Assembly (NCBI GenBank): GCA_903932535.1
Contig: CAIZGR010000663.1
Location: forward strand, 1-50,055
Direction of reading: 5' to 3'
DNA from: an uncultured Hyphomicrobiales bacterium
Lineage (GTDB): Bacteria > Pseudomonadota > Alphaproteobacteria > Rhizobiales > Beijerinckiaceae
DNA: 50,055 nt
Below the pieces are notes generated by a model. The model ran no database searches. It saw only the letters and a list, made by a program, of their open reading frames with translations, and was not told the origin of the DNA. Shown here piece after piece: positions 37,834-46,413 of the stretch; within the stretch, counting starts at the first letter, position 1, and each line of letters starts with the position of its first letter. Both the position numbers and the translations under genes were made by a program.

Positions 37834-39261
37834 ATGTGGCGTTCCATTTCCCTGCGAAACCGGCTCAATCTCATTTTCGGCTCGCTGCTGGCGCTGGGAC
37901 TCGTGGTGGACGTCAGCCGCATTCTGGTCGAGGCGAGCGCGCGGGCGCGCGCCGAGACCCAGAACGCGATGCGTTTGACCAAGGAATTCGTCGTCACCAC
38001 CCTCGATCGCCTCCAGGACGCGAGCGAGCCTGAGCGGGCGATCGAGACGCTGCTGGCGAACCTGGAGAACGTGCGCCATGTGCGGGTCGGCGTCGGCGAG
38101 CCGTCTTACGCCTCGGCGATCGTGCTCGCGGCGAGCAACGGCTCGACGGCGCCGCTCTGGTTTCGCGCGCTGGTCAACGCGCCGAACGAAGTCGTCTCAA
38201 TCCCGATTGTTTTCAACGACCGGCGGATGAACTCGATCGTCATCGTCGCCGACTCCTCGGATGTCGTCGACAACGCCTGGGGGGGCGCGCGCGACGCGGC
38301 CCTGACCGGCGCCTTGCTGGCGGTGGCCGCGATGGCGGCCACCAACTTGCTGGTCGGCCGGGCGTTGAAGCCCCTGGACGCGGCGGGCGCCGCGCTCGCG
38401 CGCCTCGAGGCCGGCGACTACAGCGCGCGCGCCAGGGTGGGCGGGCCGCCGGAGATCGTGAGCCTCAACACCCGGATCAACAGCCTCGCGGGCGCGCTGA
38501 GCTTTCTCGAGCGCGCCAATGCGGAACTGATGGAGCGGGCGGTCGACGCGCACGATCAGGAGCGGCGGGTCATCGCCCACGAGTTGCACGACGAATTCGG
38601 GCCGCACCTGTTCGCCCTTCGCGCCAGCGCCGCGGTCTTGACGAAGAAGCTCGACGGCCTTCCGGAGGCGCGCGCCGCCGCCGCCGCGATCGCCTCCCAG
38701 GTCGAGGCGTTGCAGAACCAGAACCGGCGCATCCTCGCGGACCTGCGTCCGGCGGCGCTCGAGGAGCTGGGGCTCGTGGACGCGCTCGGCGCGCTGATCG
38801 CCCACTGGCGGCGCGCCGAGCCCGCGGTCGCGCTTTCGCTCGACGTCGATCCGCGCGCCGGCTCGCTCGGCGAACGGGCGAGCCAGATGGCCTATCGGTT
38901 CGTGCAGGAGGCGCTGACCAACGCCTTTCGCCACGCCGGCGCCACGCGCATCGAGGCGTCGCTCAGGTTCGAGGACGGGACCAGTCCCGATGCGCTGCAT
39001 GACCCGGGCCTCGCCGGCCTCGTCATCCGCGTCGCGGACAACGGACGCGGGCTCGAAGGCGAAGCAAGCGGAGGAATGGGGCTCTCCGGCATGCGCGACC
39101 GGGTCCGCATGCTCGGCGGAGAGACGTTCGTTCTTTCGCCCGCCGGAGGCGGCCTCGCGGTGGAAGCGCGCTTCGGCGCGACCGAGGCGGCCGGAGGGCG
39201 GGAAAAGCGCGCCGGGGCTATCGCTGGCGGCAGGGGGAATATTCCGGAGAGTTCCGGGTGA
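37834..39261 (+). CDS. NarX-type sensor histidine kinase, FlhS-like
   Basis: A 475-aa inner-membrane sensor. Helix 1 is about residues 11-31 (LNLIFGSLLALGLVVDVSRIL) and helix 2 about 156-176 (ALTGALLAVAAMAATNLLVGR). The roughly 120-residue loop between them would sense a periplasmic signal. A HAMP-type linker follows (RALKPLDAAGAALARLEAGD). The HisKA_3 domain carries H252 in VIAHELHDEFGPHLFALR. The ATPase domain shows VQEALTNAFRHAGA, VADNGRGLE and GMGLSGMRDRV. It diverges from the response regulator gene. Pairing with formaldehyde metabolism is inferred from position and from FlhS. Confidence 0.86.
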   Translation: MWRSISLRNRLNLIFGSLLALGLVVDVSRILVEASARARAETQNAMRLTKEFVVTTLDRLQDASEPERAIETLLANLENVRHVRVGVGEPSYASAIVLAASNGSTAPLWFRALVNAPNEVVSIPIVFNDRRMNSIVIVADSSDVVDNAWGGARDAALTGALLAVAAMAATNLLVGRALKPLDAAGAALARLEAGDYSARARVGGPPEIVSLNTRINSLAGALSFLERANAELMERAVDAHDQERRVIAHELHDEFGPHLFALRASAAVLTKKLDGLPEARAAAAAIASQVEALQNQNRRILADLRPAALEELGLVDALGALIAHWRRAEPAVALSLDVDPRAGSLGERASQMAYRFVQEALTNAFRHAGATRIEASLRFEDGTSPDALHDPGLAGLVIRVADNGRGLEGEASGGMGLSGMRDRVRMLGGETFVLSPAGGGLAVEARFGATEAAGGREKRAGAIAGGRGNIPESSG

Positions 39262-39426
39262 GCCGGAAGGCCATATCCGGGGGCGGCGCCGCGTATGTCG
39301 AACGGTTCGCGTCGATGCGGAAGGCGGCGGGACATCCCAACCGGGCCGCGACAGTTCAGTGAATTGTGTTGACCGGCATGTCGCCTATGCTCACATTCGG
39401 AGCGCCTGTGAACCTTGGGGGCAGAT

Positions 39427-40008
39427 TTGAAACTGAAGACACGTGTCGTTTCGATGATGGCCCTCGCCATGACGTCAGCCGTGGCTCATGCTGCAACATC
39501 GTTCAGCTTCCAATTCGACAACCGCGGCTCAGGCGAACCCCCCGGGACGATCGGAACCCCGATCGTCGGCACGGGATCCTTCATTTCGCCCGTCGACTTG
39601 GCGCCGGGCGAATACAACTTGGGGTCGCTGACCGGGTTTGCCGTGATTTTCGCTTTTGCCGGGGCGACTTTCACGACCGCCGACATCGCGACCCCAATCG
39701 ACAATGTCGTGGTGGACGTCACCCTATTAGCCTCCGGAAAGGAAGGCCTGGTGTTCACGGGCAGTCGCGGCGGCCCGCTTACCGGCTCGCTCGACCTGAT
39801 CAACTCCAGCAACGTAGACCTCAGTTTCGAGCCCTACGGCGGCTCCCTTTACTTCGAAGGCTTTGGCGGCCCCAGCAACTATCTTGGGAATTTCCTCGCT
39901 CTCGGCGCTGTCCCGGAGCCTGCGACCTGGGCGACGACGGTGCTCGGCTTCGGCGCGCTCGCGTTCGCCTGTCGCCGTTCACGCTGGAGCGCCGCCGGCG
40001 CCGCTTGA
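39427..40008 (+). CDS. PEP-CTERM sorted exported protein
   Basis: A protein of about 193 aa with a signal peptide (KLKTRVVSMMALAMTSAVAHA) and a C-terminal sorting tail: VPEPATWATTVLGFGALAFA followed by CRRSR. This is the PEP motif, membrane helix and basic end recognised by exosortase. The middle is beta-rich and low in charge (for example GSFISPVDLAPGEYNLGSLT), as in many surface or matrix proteins of this class. The start is taken as TTG at 39427 (TTG at 39415 is the alternative), since no ATG precedes the signal. No exosortase gene is in the window. Function unknown, possibly in surface polymer or biofilm. Confidence 0.85.
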   Translation: MKLKTRVVSMMALAMTSAVAHAATSFSFQFDNRGSGEPPGTIGTPIVGTGSFISPVDLAPGEYNLGSLTGFAVIFAFAGATFTTADIATPIDNVVVDVTLLASGKEGLVFTGSRGGPLTGSLDLINSSNVDLSFEPYGGSLYFEGFGGPSNYLGNFLALGAVPEPATWATTVLGFGALAFACRRSRWSAAGAA

Positions 40009-40137
40009 CGGCGAGCGCGCGTCCTATCCGGCGCCGCGACGACGGCCGTTTCGCGAGTCTGCGCCAACGCGAGCCGCGGAAACGCCTCATGGCGGCGCGG
40101 CGATGAATGCGCCCCACGAGGCGACGCCTCGGGCGTT

Positions 40138-40168
40138 AAAAAAAACGCGCGGGCCAACGCCCGCGCGT
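40138..40168 (-). terminator. Intrinsic terminator after fae
   Basis: On the minus strand ACGCGCGGGC and GCCCGCGCGT form a perfect 10-bp stem with a 4-base loop (40145-40168), followed by eight T (40138-40145 read in reverse). It lies 26 bases after the fae stop codon and is the strongest terminator in the window, as expected for a highly expressed gene. Confidence 0.92.
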
Positions 40169-40194
40169 CCAGACCCATGCGTCTCGACAGAAGT

Positions 40195-40704
40195 TTACGC
40201 GGAGGCGAACGGATGCTTGGCGGTGTTCCGCTGCGCGACGACCTCTGCCGGAGTGGGCTTCCCGGCGACGGCGCGCTCGAGCGCTTCCTTGGTCGCCTGA
40301 TAGTTGAACTCCTGGATCTTCTTGTCGTCTTCCGCAAGCCAATGAATGAAGACGCCGACGCAGATGAAGAGGTCGTCGGCTTCCTCGGCTGGGATCGTGC
40401 CGTCGGCGACGCTGTCGGCCACCGCCTTGGCGACCGCGTACTGCGCCGGGCCGAACATCTGAACCGCCTGCTTGGCGCCCTTGATCGTGACCTTGTTGAA
40501 CATCACGGTCGAGGGCTTGACCGCGAGGTTCGGCGCGACGACCGCGAGAAGCGCGGTGAAGCCATCCTTGTTGTTGGTGAGAGCCGTCGCGAAGGCCGTT
40601 TCGGCGGCGCTGCCGCGCGGCCCGATGATGAGGTCGATGTGGGCGATCTCGTTGCCGTCGCCGACCAGAGACTCGCCAACACACAGCTTATGAATCTTAG
40701 CCAT
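40195..40704 (-). CDS. fae: Formaldehyde-activating enzyme
   Basis: A 169-aa enzyme that condenses free formaldehyde with tetrahydromethanopterin to methylene-H4MPT, the entry step of the cytoplasmic C1 oxidation route and of formaldehyde detoxification. It starts [21 protein letters not shown]22 in [14 protein letters not shown] is the catalytic histidine of the family. [40 protein letters not shown] and the C-terminal [10 protein letters not shown] are typical. GGGAGGAAATCGA just before ATG is a very strong ribosome-binding site. It is last in the minus-strand unit (orf17-mch-orf5-orf7-fae) but is set off by a 143-base gap, so it probably also has its own promoter. Confidence 0.97.
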   Translation of the reverse strand: MAKIHKLCVGESLVGDGNEIAHIDLIIGPRGSAAETAFATALTNNKDGFTALLAVVAPNLAVKPSTVMFNKVTIKGAKQAVQMFGPAQYAVAKAVADSVADGTIPAEEADDLFICVGVFIHWLAEDDKKIQEFNYQATKEALERAVAGKPTPAEVVAQRNTAKHPFASA

Positions 40705-40786
40705 TCGATTTCCTCCCAGGGGATGAAGACAAACGCCCGCCCCTCGCATGCCGCGATGAGACGGACTGCCTATCCTTGTTGTCAGC

Positions 40787-40807
40787 ATCCCGCCTTGGGG
40801 GCGGGAT
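40787..40807. terminator. Hairpin between orf7 and fae
   Basis: ATCCCGCC (40787-40794) and GGCGGGAT (40800-40807) form a perfect 8-bp stem around a 5-base loop in the 143-base gap before fae. There is no T-run on the minus strand after it. It may therefore be a Rho-assisted stop, an RNA processing site or a stabilising 5' hairpin for the fae message rather than a classical terminator. Confidence 0.5.
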
Positions 40808-40847
40808 CGGTTGGCCGGATAGCCGCGGGTTGCTCCCGCGTCGCCAA

Positions 40848-41723
40848 TCAAGCATTCTTGCTCGACGACGGCAAGACGCCATGTCGATTTGTTCGCAGCG
40901 TTGCGGCGAAAAGGGTCGCGACCGTCAGATCCGCGCTCGTGCCCGGGTTGACGCCGCGGCTCTTGAGCGCGCGATCCCAATGTATGAGGCCGGGGATCAG
41001 CGTTTCGGGCTCGGCCGCGGCGGCCAGCCGCTCGCGCCATGGCGCCGCCTCCCGCCGCAGGTCTTCCGCGGTCGCCGAACCGAATTTCCGTGCGACGTGC
41101 GTGTCCGGAAACTCGGAGAGAAAAGCGAGGTACACCGCCAGCGTCGCCCAGCGCCGATCGCGCTCCTGCTTTCGAGCCGCGTCGAGCGCCCCGAGACCGA
41201 CGACGAGCACGTCCTCGAAGGCCGTTCCGTATTGCCGCGCAATGCGATCGCGATCCGCCGCGGCCGCCATCGCCTCGCCGAGCGATACGGTTGGCGCCTC
41301 GCGGACGTCGTGGCCGGGCGCGCGGCCGAGGCCGCCCGGGTTCGCGGCGGCGATCGCGGAAAAAACGTCGACCGCATCCTGCCGGTCGAGCCTGTCGAGG
41401 ACGCCGGAAACCGCCGCCCGCAGATCGGGCTCGCTCGATTCGGCCGCCGCCGCCAGCGGCGCTGAGAGCAGCACGATTCCAAGATTGGTGTTCTGCCCGA
41501 CGGCGGCGAGGGTCGCCTCCACCGCGCCCCGCACGCGCGCGCCGACTGCGAGGCGGCTGCCCGCGACGCAGGCGGCGCTCGCCTCGGCGCTGCGGACGAA
41601 ATCGTCGACCTCCATGCGATGGCCGGCGGCCCAGCGATGGACGTTTCCGGGCTTGAGCGCGTCGAGTTCCGCAAGGCAGGCCTCGACGAACGCCGCGCCG
41701 ATCGCGGAGCCGGCCCGGCTCAA
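40848..41723 (-). CDS. CitG/MdcB-like protein of the H4MPT cluster (orf7 homologue)
   Basis: A 291-aa member of the triphosphoribosyl-dephospho-CoA synthase family. [22 protein letters not shown] (shown whole over 22 residues in the protein, here by its core LKPGNVH) is the family's start motif. [17 protein letters not shown] (about 72-88), DPRARE-like [16 protein letters not shown] and the tail [20 protein letters not shown] carry the conserved acidic and Gly residues. In Methylobacterium the equivalent gene, orf7, lies between orf5 and fae and is needed for the H4MPT pathway. Its chemical step, probably phosphoribosyl transfer in cofactor synthesis, is not settled. The start is a TTG overlapping the orf5 stop (TTTGA). 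Confidence 0.82.
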   Translation of the reverse strand: MSRAGSAIGAAFVEACLAELDALKPGNVHRWAAGHRMEVDDFVRSAEASAACVAGSRLAVGARVRGAVEATLAAVGQNTNLGIVLLSAPLAAAAESSEPDLRAAVSGVLDRLDRQDAVDVFSAIAAANPGGLGRAPGHDVREAPTVSLGEAMAAAADRDRIARQYGTAFEDVLVVGLGALDAARKQERDRRWATLAVYLAFLSEFPDTHVARKFGSATAEDLRREAAPWRERLAAAAEPETLIPGLIHWDRALKSRGVNPGTSADLTVATLFAATLRTNRHGVLPSSSKNA

Positions 41724-42676
41724 AGCGCAAGCTCCGGCGCGGGGCGGCGGGCGATCCCGGCGAGGACCCCGTCGGCGACGGCGCCGGCGATGTCGATGTC
41801 GGCGACCTTCTGCAGGCCGCTCCAGGCCGGCATGCTGTTGACCTCGAGCACGGTCGGCCCGCCCTCGGCTGCGTCGAGGATGTCGACGCCGGCGATCGTC
41901 GCGCCGGCCGCGGCGGCGGCGGCCGTCGCGAGACGCTCCAGCCTTGGGTCGCGCCCGACGCGCCACGGCTCGCCGCCTTGCTTGACGTTGGTGATCCAGG
42001 TCGTCGAACGCCGCATCATGGCGGCGATCACCCGGCCCTTGACGACAAAAAGCCGATAGTCGTGGAAGCCTTCGCCTTCGACCGCCTCGAAACGCTGAAG
42101 GTAGTAGACCCCGTTGACCGCATCGGGCGCCGGAAGGTCGTCGGGGCTTCGAACCAGACGCAGGCCCTTGCCCTGCGAACCGAACAGGGGCTTCAGCACC
42201 AGCGGGCCGCGCCGCGATTCGCGCGTCACGATGGCGCGCGCCACGTCGAACGATTCGAGCGTCCAGGTCGGAGGGGTCGGCAGTCCGGCGCGGGCGAGCG
42301 CGAAACTCGTCATCGACTTGTCGACGCAACGCTCGATCGCCCGCGCGTCGTTCGAGACCGGGACGCCGAGCGCGGTGAGCGCATGCAGCACGCCGAGCCG
42401 CCTAGTGATCGCCTCGAACGATCCGGCCGCGAGCGTCCGCACGTGGACCGCGTCCGGCAGGCGCGACCCGAGGTGCTGCAACGCGAGGCCGATGGCGCTC
42501 GTCGTGTCGAACCCGCATCGGGCGAGGTCGATCCGCTCGAATTGCGCGCCTCGGGCTGCGAGGGCCGTCTCCATCTGCCGCGCATGCCAGTCATGCTGAT
42601 CGCTGACCACGGCGACGAGCGGTCCGCGCAAGCGCGCGGCGCCCGCGTCAATCGAACGAAGCGTCGAGCAGGTCAT
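41720..42676 (-). CDS. RimK-like ATP-grasp ligase of the H4MPT cluster (orf5 homologue)
   Basis: A ligase of about 318 aa with the RimK/tetrahydrosarcinapterin-synthase type of ATP-grasp fold. The pre-grasp domain begins [40 protein letters not shown] opens the ATP domain. [18 protein letters not shown] holds the nucleotide-binding Lys and glycine loop, and [20 protein letters not shown] the Mg-binding Asp, Glu and Asn. Such enzymes add glutamate or a similar amino acid to a cofactor, so a role in finishing H4MPT or the methanofuran-like carrier is likely. The start is uncertain: ATG 42676 overlaps mch by 29 bases, and TTG 42631 is the alternative nearer the start of homology. Confidence 0.82.
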   Translation of the reverse strand: MTCSTLRSIDAGAARLRGPLVAVVSDQHDWHARQMETALAARGAQFERIDLARCGFDTTSAIGLALQHLGSRLPDAVHVRTLAAGSFEAITRRLGVLHALTALGVPVSNDARAIERCVDKSMTSFALARAGLPTPPTWTLESFDVARAIVTRESRRGPLVLKPLFGSQGKGLRLVRSPDDLPAPDAVNGVYYLQRFEAVEGEGFHDYRLFVVKGRVIAAMMRRSTTWITNVKQGGEPWRVGRDPRLERLATAAAAAAGATIAGVDILDAAEGGPTVLEVNSMPAWSGLQKVADIDIAGAVADGVLAGIARRPAPELAL

Positions 42677-43607
42677 GGTGCAGCATCCCGGCCCGGAAGC
42701 TCGCGCCGGAGTCGATCGCGGTGACGACGATTTCGGCCGGGCTGAACAGCATCGGATCGATTGCGTAAAAATCGCCTCTGAAGCGCTTGAAGATTTCAGC
42801 AAATGGCGCGCCGAAGTCGCGCGAGGTCCGGCTCGGCAGCGATTCGGCGAGCGACTTCGCGTCCGCCTCGGGTCCGGTCACGAAAAGCTGCACCATGCCG
42901 CCGTAGATGATGGCGTCGTTGGTGCGCCCCATCGCGGTGACGAAATCGGGGTGCGGCGGCGACAGCGGCGCCGAACCCATGCCGTCGACGATCCGCTCCA
43001 GCGGAAACTTCAATTCGTGCGCCTTGTGCAGCGCGACCTCCAGAACCCGCGCCACGACCTGCGCGCCGCCCGCCAGACTCTGGGTCGGCGCATAGATCAC
43101 CGTGACCGCCGAAGGCGCGACGCGACAGTCGTTCGCGACCTTCTCGATCACCTCGGGCGGCGGCGGGCGGCCGCTTTCGATCACGAGCGTCGCGCAATCC
43201 GACGTGTCCCGGTATCCGATGTCCTCGAAGATTTTTTCTTTCTGGGCGAGCGCCCGCGCCGGGCCCGATCCCAGCGCAAAGAATTTCCCGTGCGAAAGGT
43301 TCCAGCCGGCGTACTGGCTCCCGAGGCAGGCGACGACGGGCTGGGACGAGGCCACCGCAATCGTCCACGGCCAGCGCGGCGTCGCGGCGTTCGGGCCGAG
43401 GCTGACATGGCCGAGACCGCCCATGCAGATCTCCGCAAGGCGCAAGCCGGCGGAAACGCCGCCGCGATGCTTCGCGCCGGCGTCGATCAGGGTCTCGCCG
43501 AGCGAGCCTCGGGCCACGCCGACATTGAGCGCGGCGGCTTCGCCTCGCAGGGCGCGCGCAAGCGCCTCGGCGCGGCGATTGACGCTGAAGGCGGGTTCGT
43601 TGCTCAC
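42648..43607 (-). CDS. mch: Methenyltetrahydromethanopterin cyclohydrolase
   Basis: A 319-aa enzyme that converts methenyl-H4MPT and water to N5-formyl-H4MPT. Landmarks are NVGVARGSLGETLIDAGAKH, GGVSAGLRLAEICMGGLGHV, VASSQPVVACLGSQYAGWNL, KFFALGSGPARALAQKEKIF and the tail DPMLFSPAEIVVTAIDSGAS. This is standard for bacterial Mch. The GTG at 43607 was chosen because it overlaps the stop of the upstream ATP-grasp gene (GTGA) and has GAGG nine bases before it; an ATG nine bases further up is too close to that site. It works after methylene-H4MPT dehydrogenase, whose gene is not in the window, and before FhcD. Confidence 0.96.
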   Translation of the reverse strand: MSNEPAFSVNRRAEALARALRGEAAALNVGVARGSLGETLIDAGAKHRGGVSAGLRLAEICMGGLGHVSLGPNAATPRWPWTIAVASSQPVVACLGSQYAGWNLSHGKFFALGSGPARALAQKEKIFEDIGYRDTSDCATLVIESGRPPPPEVIEKVANDCRVAPSAVTVIYAPTQSLAGGAQVVARVLEVALHKAHELKFPLERIVDGMGSAPLSPPHPDFVTAMGRTNDAIIYGGMVQLFVTGPEADAKSLAESLPSRTSRDFGAPFAEIFKRFRGDFYAIDPMLFSPAEIVVTAIDSGASFRAGMLHHDLLDASFD

Positions 43608-44740
43608 GGCGTCCATTCCTCGACCAGAGTGGTGATTTGCTGCGCCCGGTCCGCGACTAGGCGTCTGGCGGCGGCGGCATCCGCCGCGGTCGCCAAAACC
43701 GTGCAGATCGGGTCGTCCGCCGCGAAGCGCGTTTGGGAAGGCGGACGGTCGGCGACCCAATCCGGCCATTCCGTCCGCGCCGGGCAGGCGCCGGCGCGCC
43801 GGGCGTAGACGACCTCGGCCGCCTTGCCCACCGTTCGCGCGGCGGGCGTGCCGAGCCGACCGTAGCAGGCCTCGACATGCCGGGCGAGCAGCGGATCGTC
43901 GTCGCAGTCGAAGATGTCGAGGGTCGCGCCGGGACGGGGATTGACTTCGATGAGCCAGGCGACCTCGTCCGAAACGATGAAGTCGGCGCTGGCGAGGCCG
44001 ACAAGGCCGAATTCCTGCGTCATCGCTGCGACAGCGATCTCGATCTCTTTGCGGCGATCCGGATCGACGGTGATGGGGCCGGCCGCCCCTCCGTAGCGGT
44101 AGGGAGCACGCGCCGACGGCGACGCCCATTGCTCGCTCAATCCGACGATCGCCGCGCGCGCGCCGTCGCCGACGAACAAAGCCGATACGCTGCGCCCGTC
44201 GACGCGACGTTGGAAATAGGCGTCGGGCGCCGCCGCCCTTTCCCGCTCGGCCAAACGTACATGCCCGCCGCCGGCGCCGCCGCGGCGTTTGACGAGCCAG
44301 CCGTCGCGAATCTCGGGCTGCGAAAGCGCGACTTGCGGATGGGCGACACGCGAGCGCGCGCAGGCGGCCGCAAGCGCGATCGGGTCCTTGACCTGCGACA
44401 GCGCGACCGCGCTCAAGCCATAAACGCGAACCGCTCGCGCGACCGCGGCGATGCCTTCTGGCTGGTGCTCGAAGCCCGAGCCGTAGACCGCGCCGATCGG
44501 ATCGTGGAGGCGGAGAAGGGCGCGCACGGCGTCGATCAGCGCAGCATGGCCGAGGCCATCCGACAGCCCGCCGTCGAGCGTGACGGTCGCGCGGCTGAGC
44601 GCGCGCGTGTCGTCGTCCCCGAACAGGTCGATGGCGAGCGGCGCATAGCCGGCGCGCCTTGCGGAGGAAGCGAGCGCGCGCGCGGATTGCGCCACGACGA
44701 TCAGGCCGGGCGCGTCAGGCGGCAAGCCTGCGCCCCTCAT
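43604..44740 (-). CDS. ATP-grasp protein of the H4MPT cluster (orf17 homologue)
   Basis: A 378-aa ATP-grasp enzyme and first gene of the minus-strand C1 operon. The N-terminal part (GLIVVAQSARALASSARRAG, then PLAIDLFGDDDTRALS) is a Rossmann-like pre-grasp domain. WLVKRRGGAGGGHVRLAE binds the ATP phosphates, FGLVGLASADFIVSDEVAW with LIEVNPRPGATLDIFD provides the metal-binding Glu and Asn. orf17 of Methylobacterium, linked with mch and fae there, is the nearest named relative. It probably joins an amino acid or similar group to the C1 carrier; the substrate is unknown. It overlaps mch by four bases and is divergent from fhcB across about 570 bases. Confidence 0.82.
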   Translation of the reverse strand: MRGAGLPPDAPGLIVVAQSARALASSARRAGYAPLAIDLFGDDDTRALSRATVTLDGGLSDGLGHAALIDAVRALLRLHDPIGAVYGSGFEHQPEGIAAVARAVRVYGLSAVALSQVKDPIALAAACARSRVAHPQVALSQPEIRDGWLVKRRGGAGGGHVRLAERERAAAPDAYFQRRVDGRSVSALFVGDGARAAIVGLSEQWASPSARAPYRYGGAAGPITVDPDRRKEIEIAVAAMTQEFGLVGLASADFIVSDEVAWLIEVNPRPGATLDIFDCDDDPLLARHVEACYGRLGTPAARTVGKAAEVVYARRAGACPARTEWPDWVADRPPSQTRFAADDPICTVLATAADAAAARRLVADRAQQITTLVEEWTP

Positions 44741-45306
44741 GCCGAGGGTCGAAGCGAAGCGTCGCGCCTCGAAGCATGGTCCAGCGAGCGGCGAGGTTCG
44801 GACTGTCGGAGAAAAGCCGGCGCGACGCGGCTCGGGTCCGTTCAGCGGCCATTGGCGTTTCCCCTTTTGATTGCGGTCCCATTCGAACGCGGTCGGTACT
44901 TGAAGCGGCTGGCGGCGATCTGTCCAGTCCGTCGGGCGCGCGGCCTAGGATAACAGGTCGGGAATTTTTCCCGACCGCGGCGTTCCCGATGATTTCATGC
45001 GCGGGCGATGTTCCTTCGCCGGGGGTCTTTGACTATGATCGATTCCATCAAGAGGTCGCGGGCCGGACGAGGCGCGGCGATCCGAGCGTGAGGAACGGTC
45101 CGAGGAGCGAATGGCGCGAGCTTCCGCAGGGGAAGCGGCAAGGCGGCGGCGTGCGACGTCGCAGCGGGCAGGGCGCCGGTCATCCGACGACAGAAAACAG
45201 GAATAGGAATACTGGGGAATCGCGGGTTTTCGCAACGGAACCCGCGTCGGGCGCGAGGACGCGAGACGCTCGAGAAGGCCGGGGCATGGCGAGCGGAGAG
45301 GGCGTG
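44741..45306. other. Divergent control region between the two H4MPT operons
   Basis: About 565 bases separate orf17 from fhcB, which are read outward. The region is unusually long for this compact cluster and should hold both promoters and regulator sites. A perfect palindrome, GGTCGGGAA-TTT-TTCCCGACC, is at 44956-44976. AT-richer patches occur at about 44945-44975 and 45180-45235 (CAGGAATAGGAATACTGGGG). Frames that stay open here encode only arginine-rich strings, and the one in frame with fhcB is not regarded as part of it. Confidence 0.65.
44956..44976. promoter_or_regulatory. Perfect inverted repeat between divergent C1 operons
   Basis: GGTCGGGAA and TTCCCGACC, 9 bp each, around TTT. It lies about 215 bases from the orf17 start and 330 bases from the fhcB start. 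The symmetry and central position suit a dimeric regulator's operator. As RNA it would also make a hairpin, but no T-run follows, so termination is less likely. Confidence 0.45.
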
Positions 45307-46413
45307 ATGGAAAGGGCAGGGGCGTGGATCGGCGGAACGCCCGCCTCTCTCGACGAGGCGGCCGCTGAAGCCGCGCGCCTCATCATGGCGAGCGGGCAGC
45401 CGCTCTTCGCGGGGCTCGGGACCGACGTGGACGGGGCGAGGCATGCGGTCGCGCTCGCGGAGCGGGTCGGCGGGGTGGTCGAGCACATGCACTCCGCGCC
45501 GATGTTGCGCGATCTCGACTCTTTGCGGGAAACCGGCGTCATGCTCACGACTCCGGGCGAAGCCCGCGTGCGGGCCGACGTTGTTGTGTTGGTCGGCGAG
45601 GGTCTCGACGAGGCGTGGCCGGGTTTGAACGAGCGGTTGCTGTCCGTGCCGGCGCGGCCCGACGGCGCTGACATTCAGCGGCGAATCGTCGTCCTCGCGA
45701 GGGACGCGCCCTCGAAGCGCCCGGGTCCTGTCGAGACCGTCGTCTTCGGCCGGGGCGCCGGCTTTGCGGCCAATCTCGCGGCGCTGCGGGCGCGGGTCAA
45801 AAGGCGTCCCCGGACGGCGGCGCCGTCGCAACACGATGCGATCGCGGAATTGTTGAGAGAGGCCAAGTTCGGCGTCGCGATCTGGTCGGCCGCCGACCTC
45901 GACGCGCTCGAGATCGAGATGGTCAACGGCCTCGTGCGGGATCTCAACGAGTCCACCCGGTTCTCGTCCCTGCCGCTGGCGGCGGGCGGCAACGGCGCTG
46001 GCGCGCTCGCGGTCTGCGGCTGGATGACGGGCTTTCCGATGCGCACCGGCTTCGGCTCCGGCGCGCCGGTCCACGACCCCTGGCGCTATGACGCCGAACG
46101 CCTCGTGCGAGCGGGGGAGGCCGACTGCGTGGTCTGGATCTCCGCCTTCGGCGCGCCGCCGCCGGAATGGGCGCGAGGCTCGATCGCGGTCGCCCTGTGC
46201 GATGGCGGGGCGCGACCGGCGGAAACGCCGAATGTGCTGATCGAGGTCGGACGCCCAGGCGTCGACCACGACGGGGTCCTTCATTCCTCGGACACGGGGA
46301 CCCTGGTCGCCGTCAGCGCGCGGTCGCGGTCGCCGGATGGCGCACTGAGCGTCGCCGAGGCGCTCGCCCGCATCGCCGGATGCCTTTCAGACGGGAGCGG
46401 CGAGGCATGCTGA
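45307..46413 (+). CDS. fhcB: Formyltransferase/hydrolase complex subunit B
   Basis: A 368-aa protein related to the molybdopterin subunit FwdB/FmdB of archaeal formylmethanofuran dehydrogenase. In bacteria the complex only hydrolyses the formyl carrier to formate. GTPASLDEAAAEAARLIMAS, QPLFAGLGTDVDGARHAVAL, SAPMLRDLDSLRETGVMLTT, DLNESTRFSSLPLAAGGNGA and WMTGFPMRTGFGSGAPVHDP match the family. The cluster-binding N-terminal CXXC motif of the archaeal redox enzyme is absent, as expected. ATG 45307 was preferred (GAGAGGGCGTG before it, family-like N-terminus); ATG 45286 is in frame. It overlaps fhcA by seven bases. Confidence 0.93.
   Translation: MERAGAWIGGTPASLDEAAAEAARLIMASGQPLFAGLGTDVDGARHAVALAERVGGVVEHMHSAPMLRDLDSLRETGVMLTTPGEARVRADVVVLVGEGLDEAWPGLNERLLSVPARPDGADIQRRIVVLARDAPSKRPGPVETVVFGRGAGFAANLAALRARVKRRPRTAAPSQHDAIAELLREAKFGVAIWSAADLDALEIEMVNGLVRDLNESTRFSSLPLAAGGNGAGALAVCGWMTGFPMRTGFGSGAPVHDPWRYDAERLVRAGEADCVVWISAFGAPPPEWARGSIAVALCDGGARPAETPNVLIEVGRPGVDHDGVLHSSDTGTLVAVSARSRSPDGALSVAEALARIAGCLSDGSGEAC

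Noticed and set aside
44659..45306. In-frame upstream extension of fhcB by more than 200 codons
   Set aside because: The extension is arginine/serine-rich, overlaps the orf17 start region on the opposite strand, and family similarity begins only near MERAGAWIGG.
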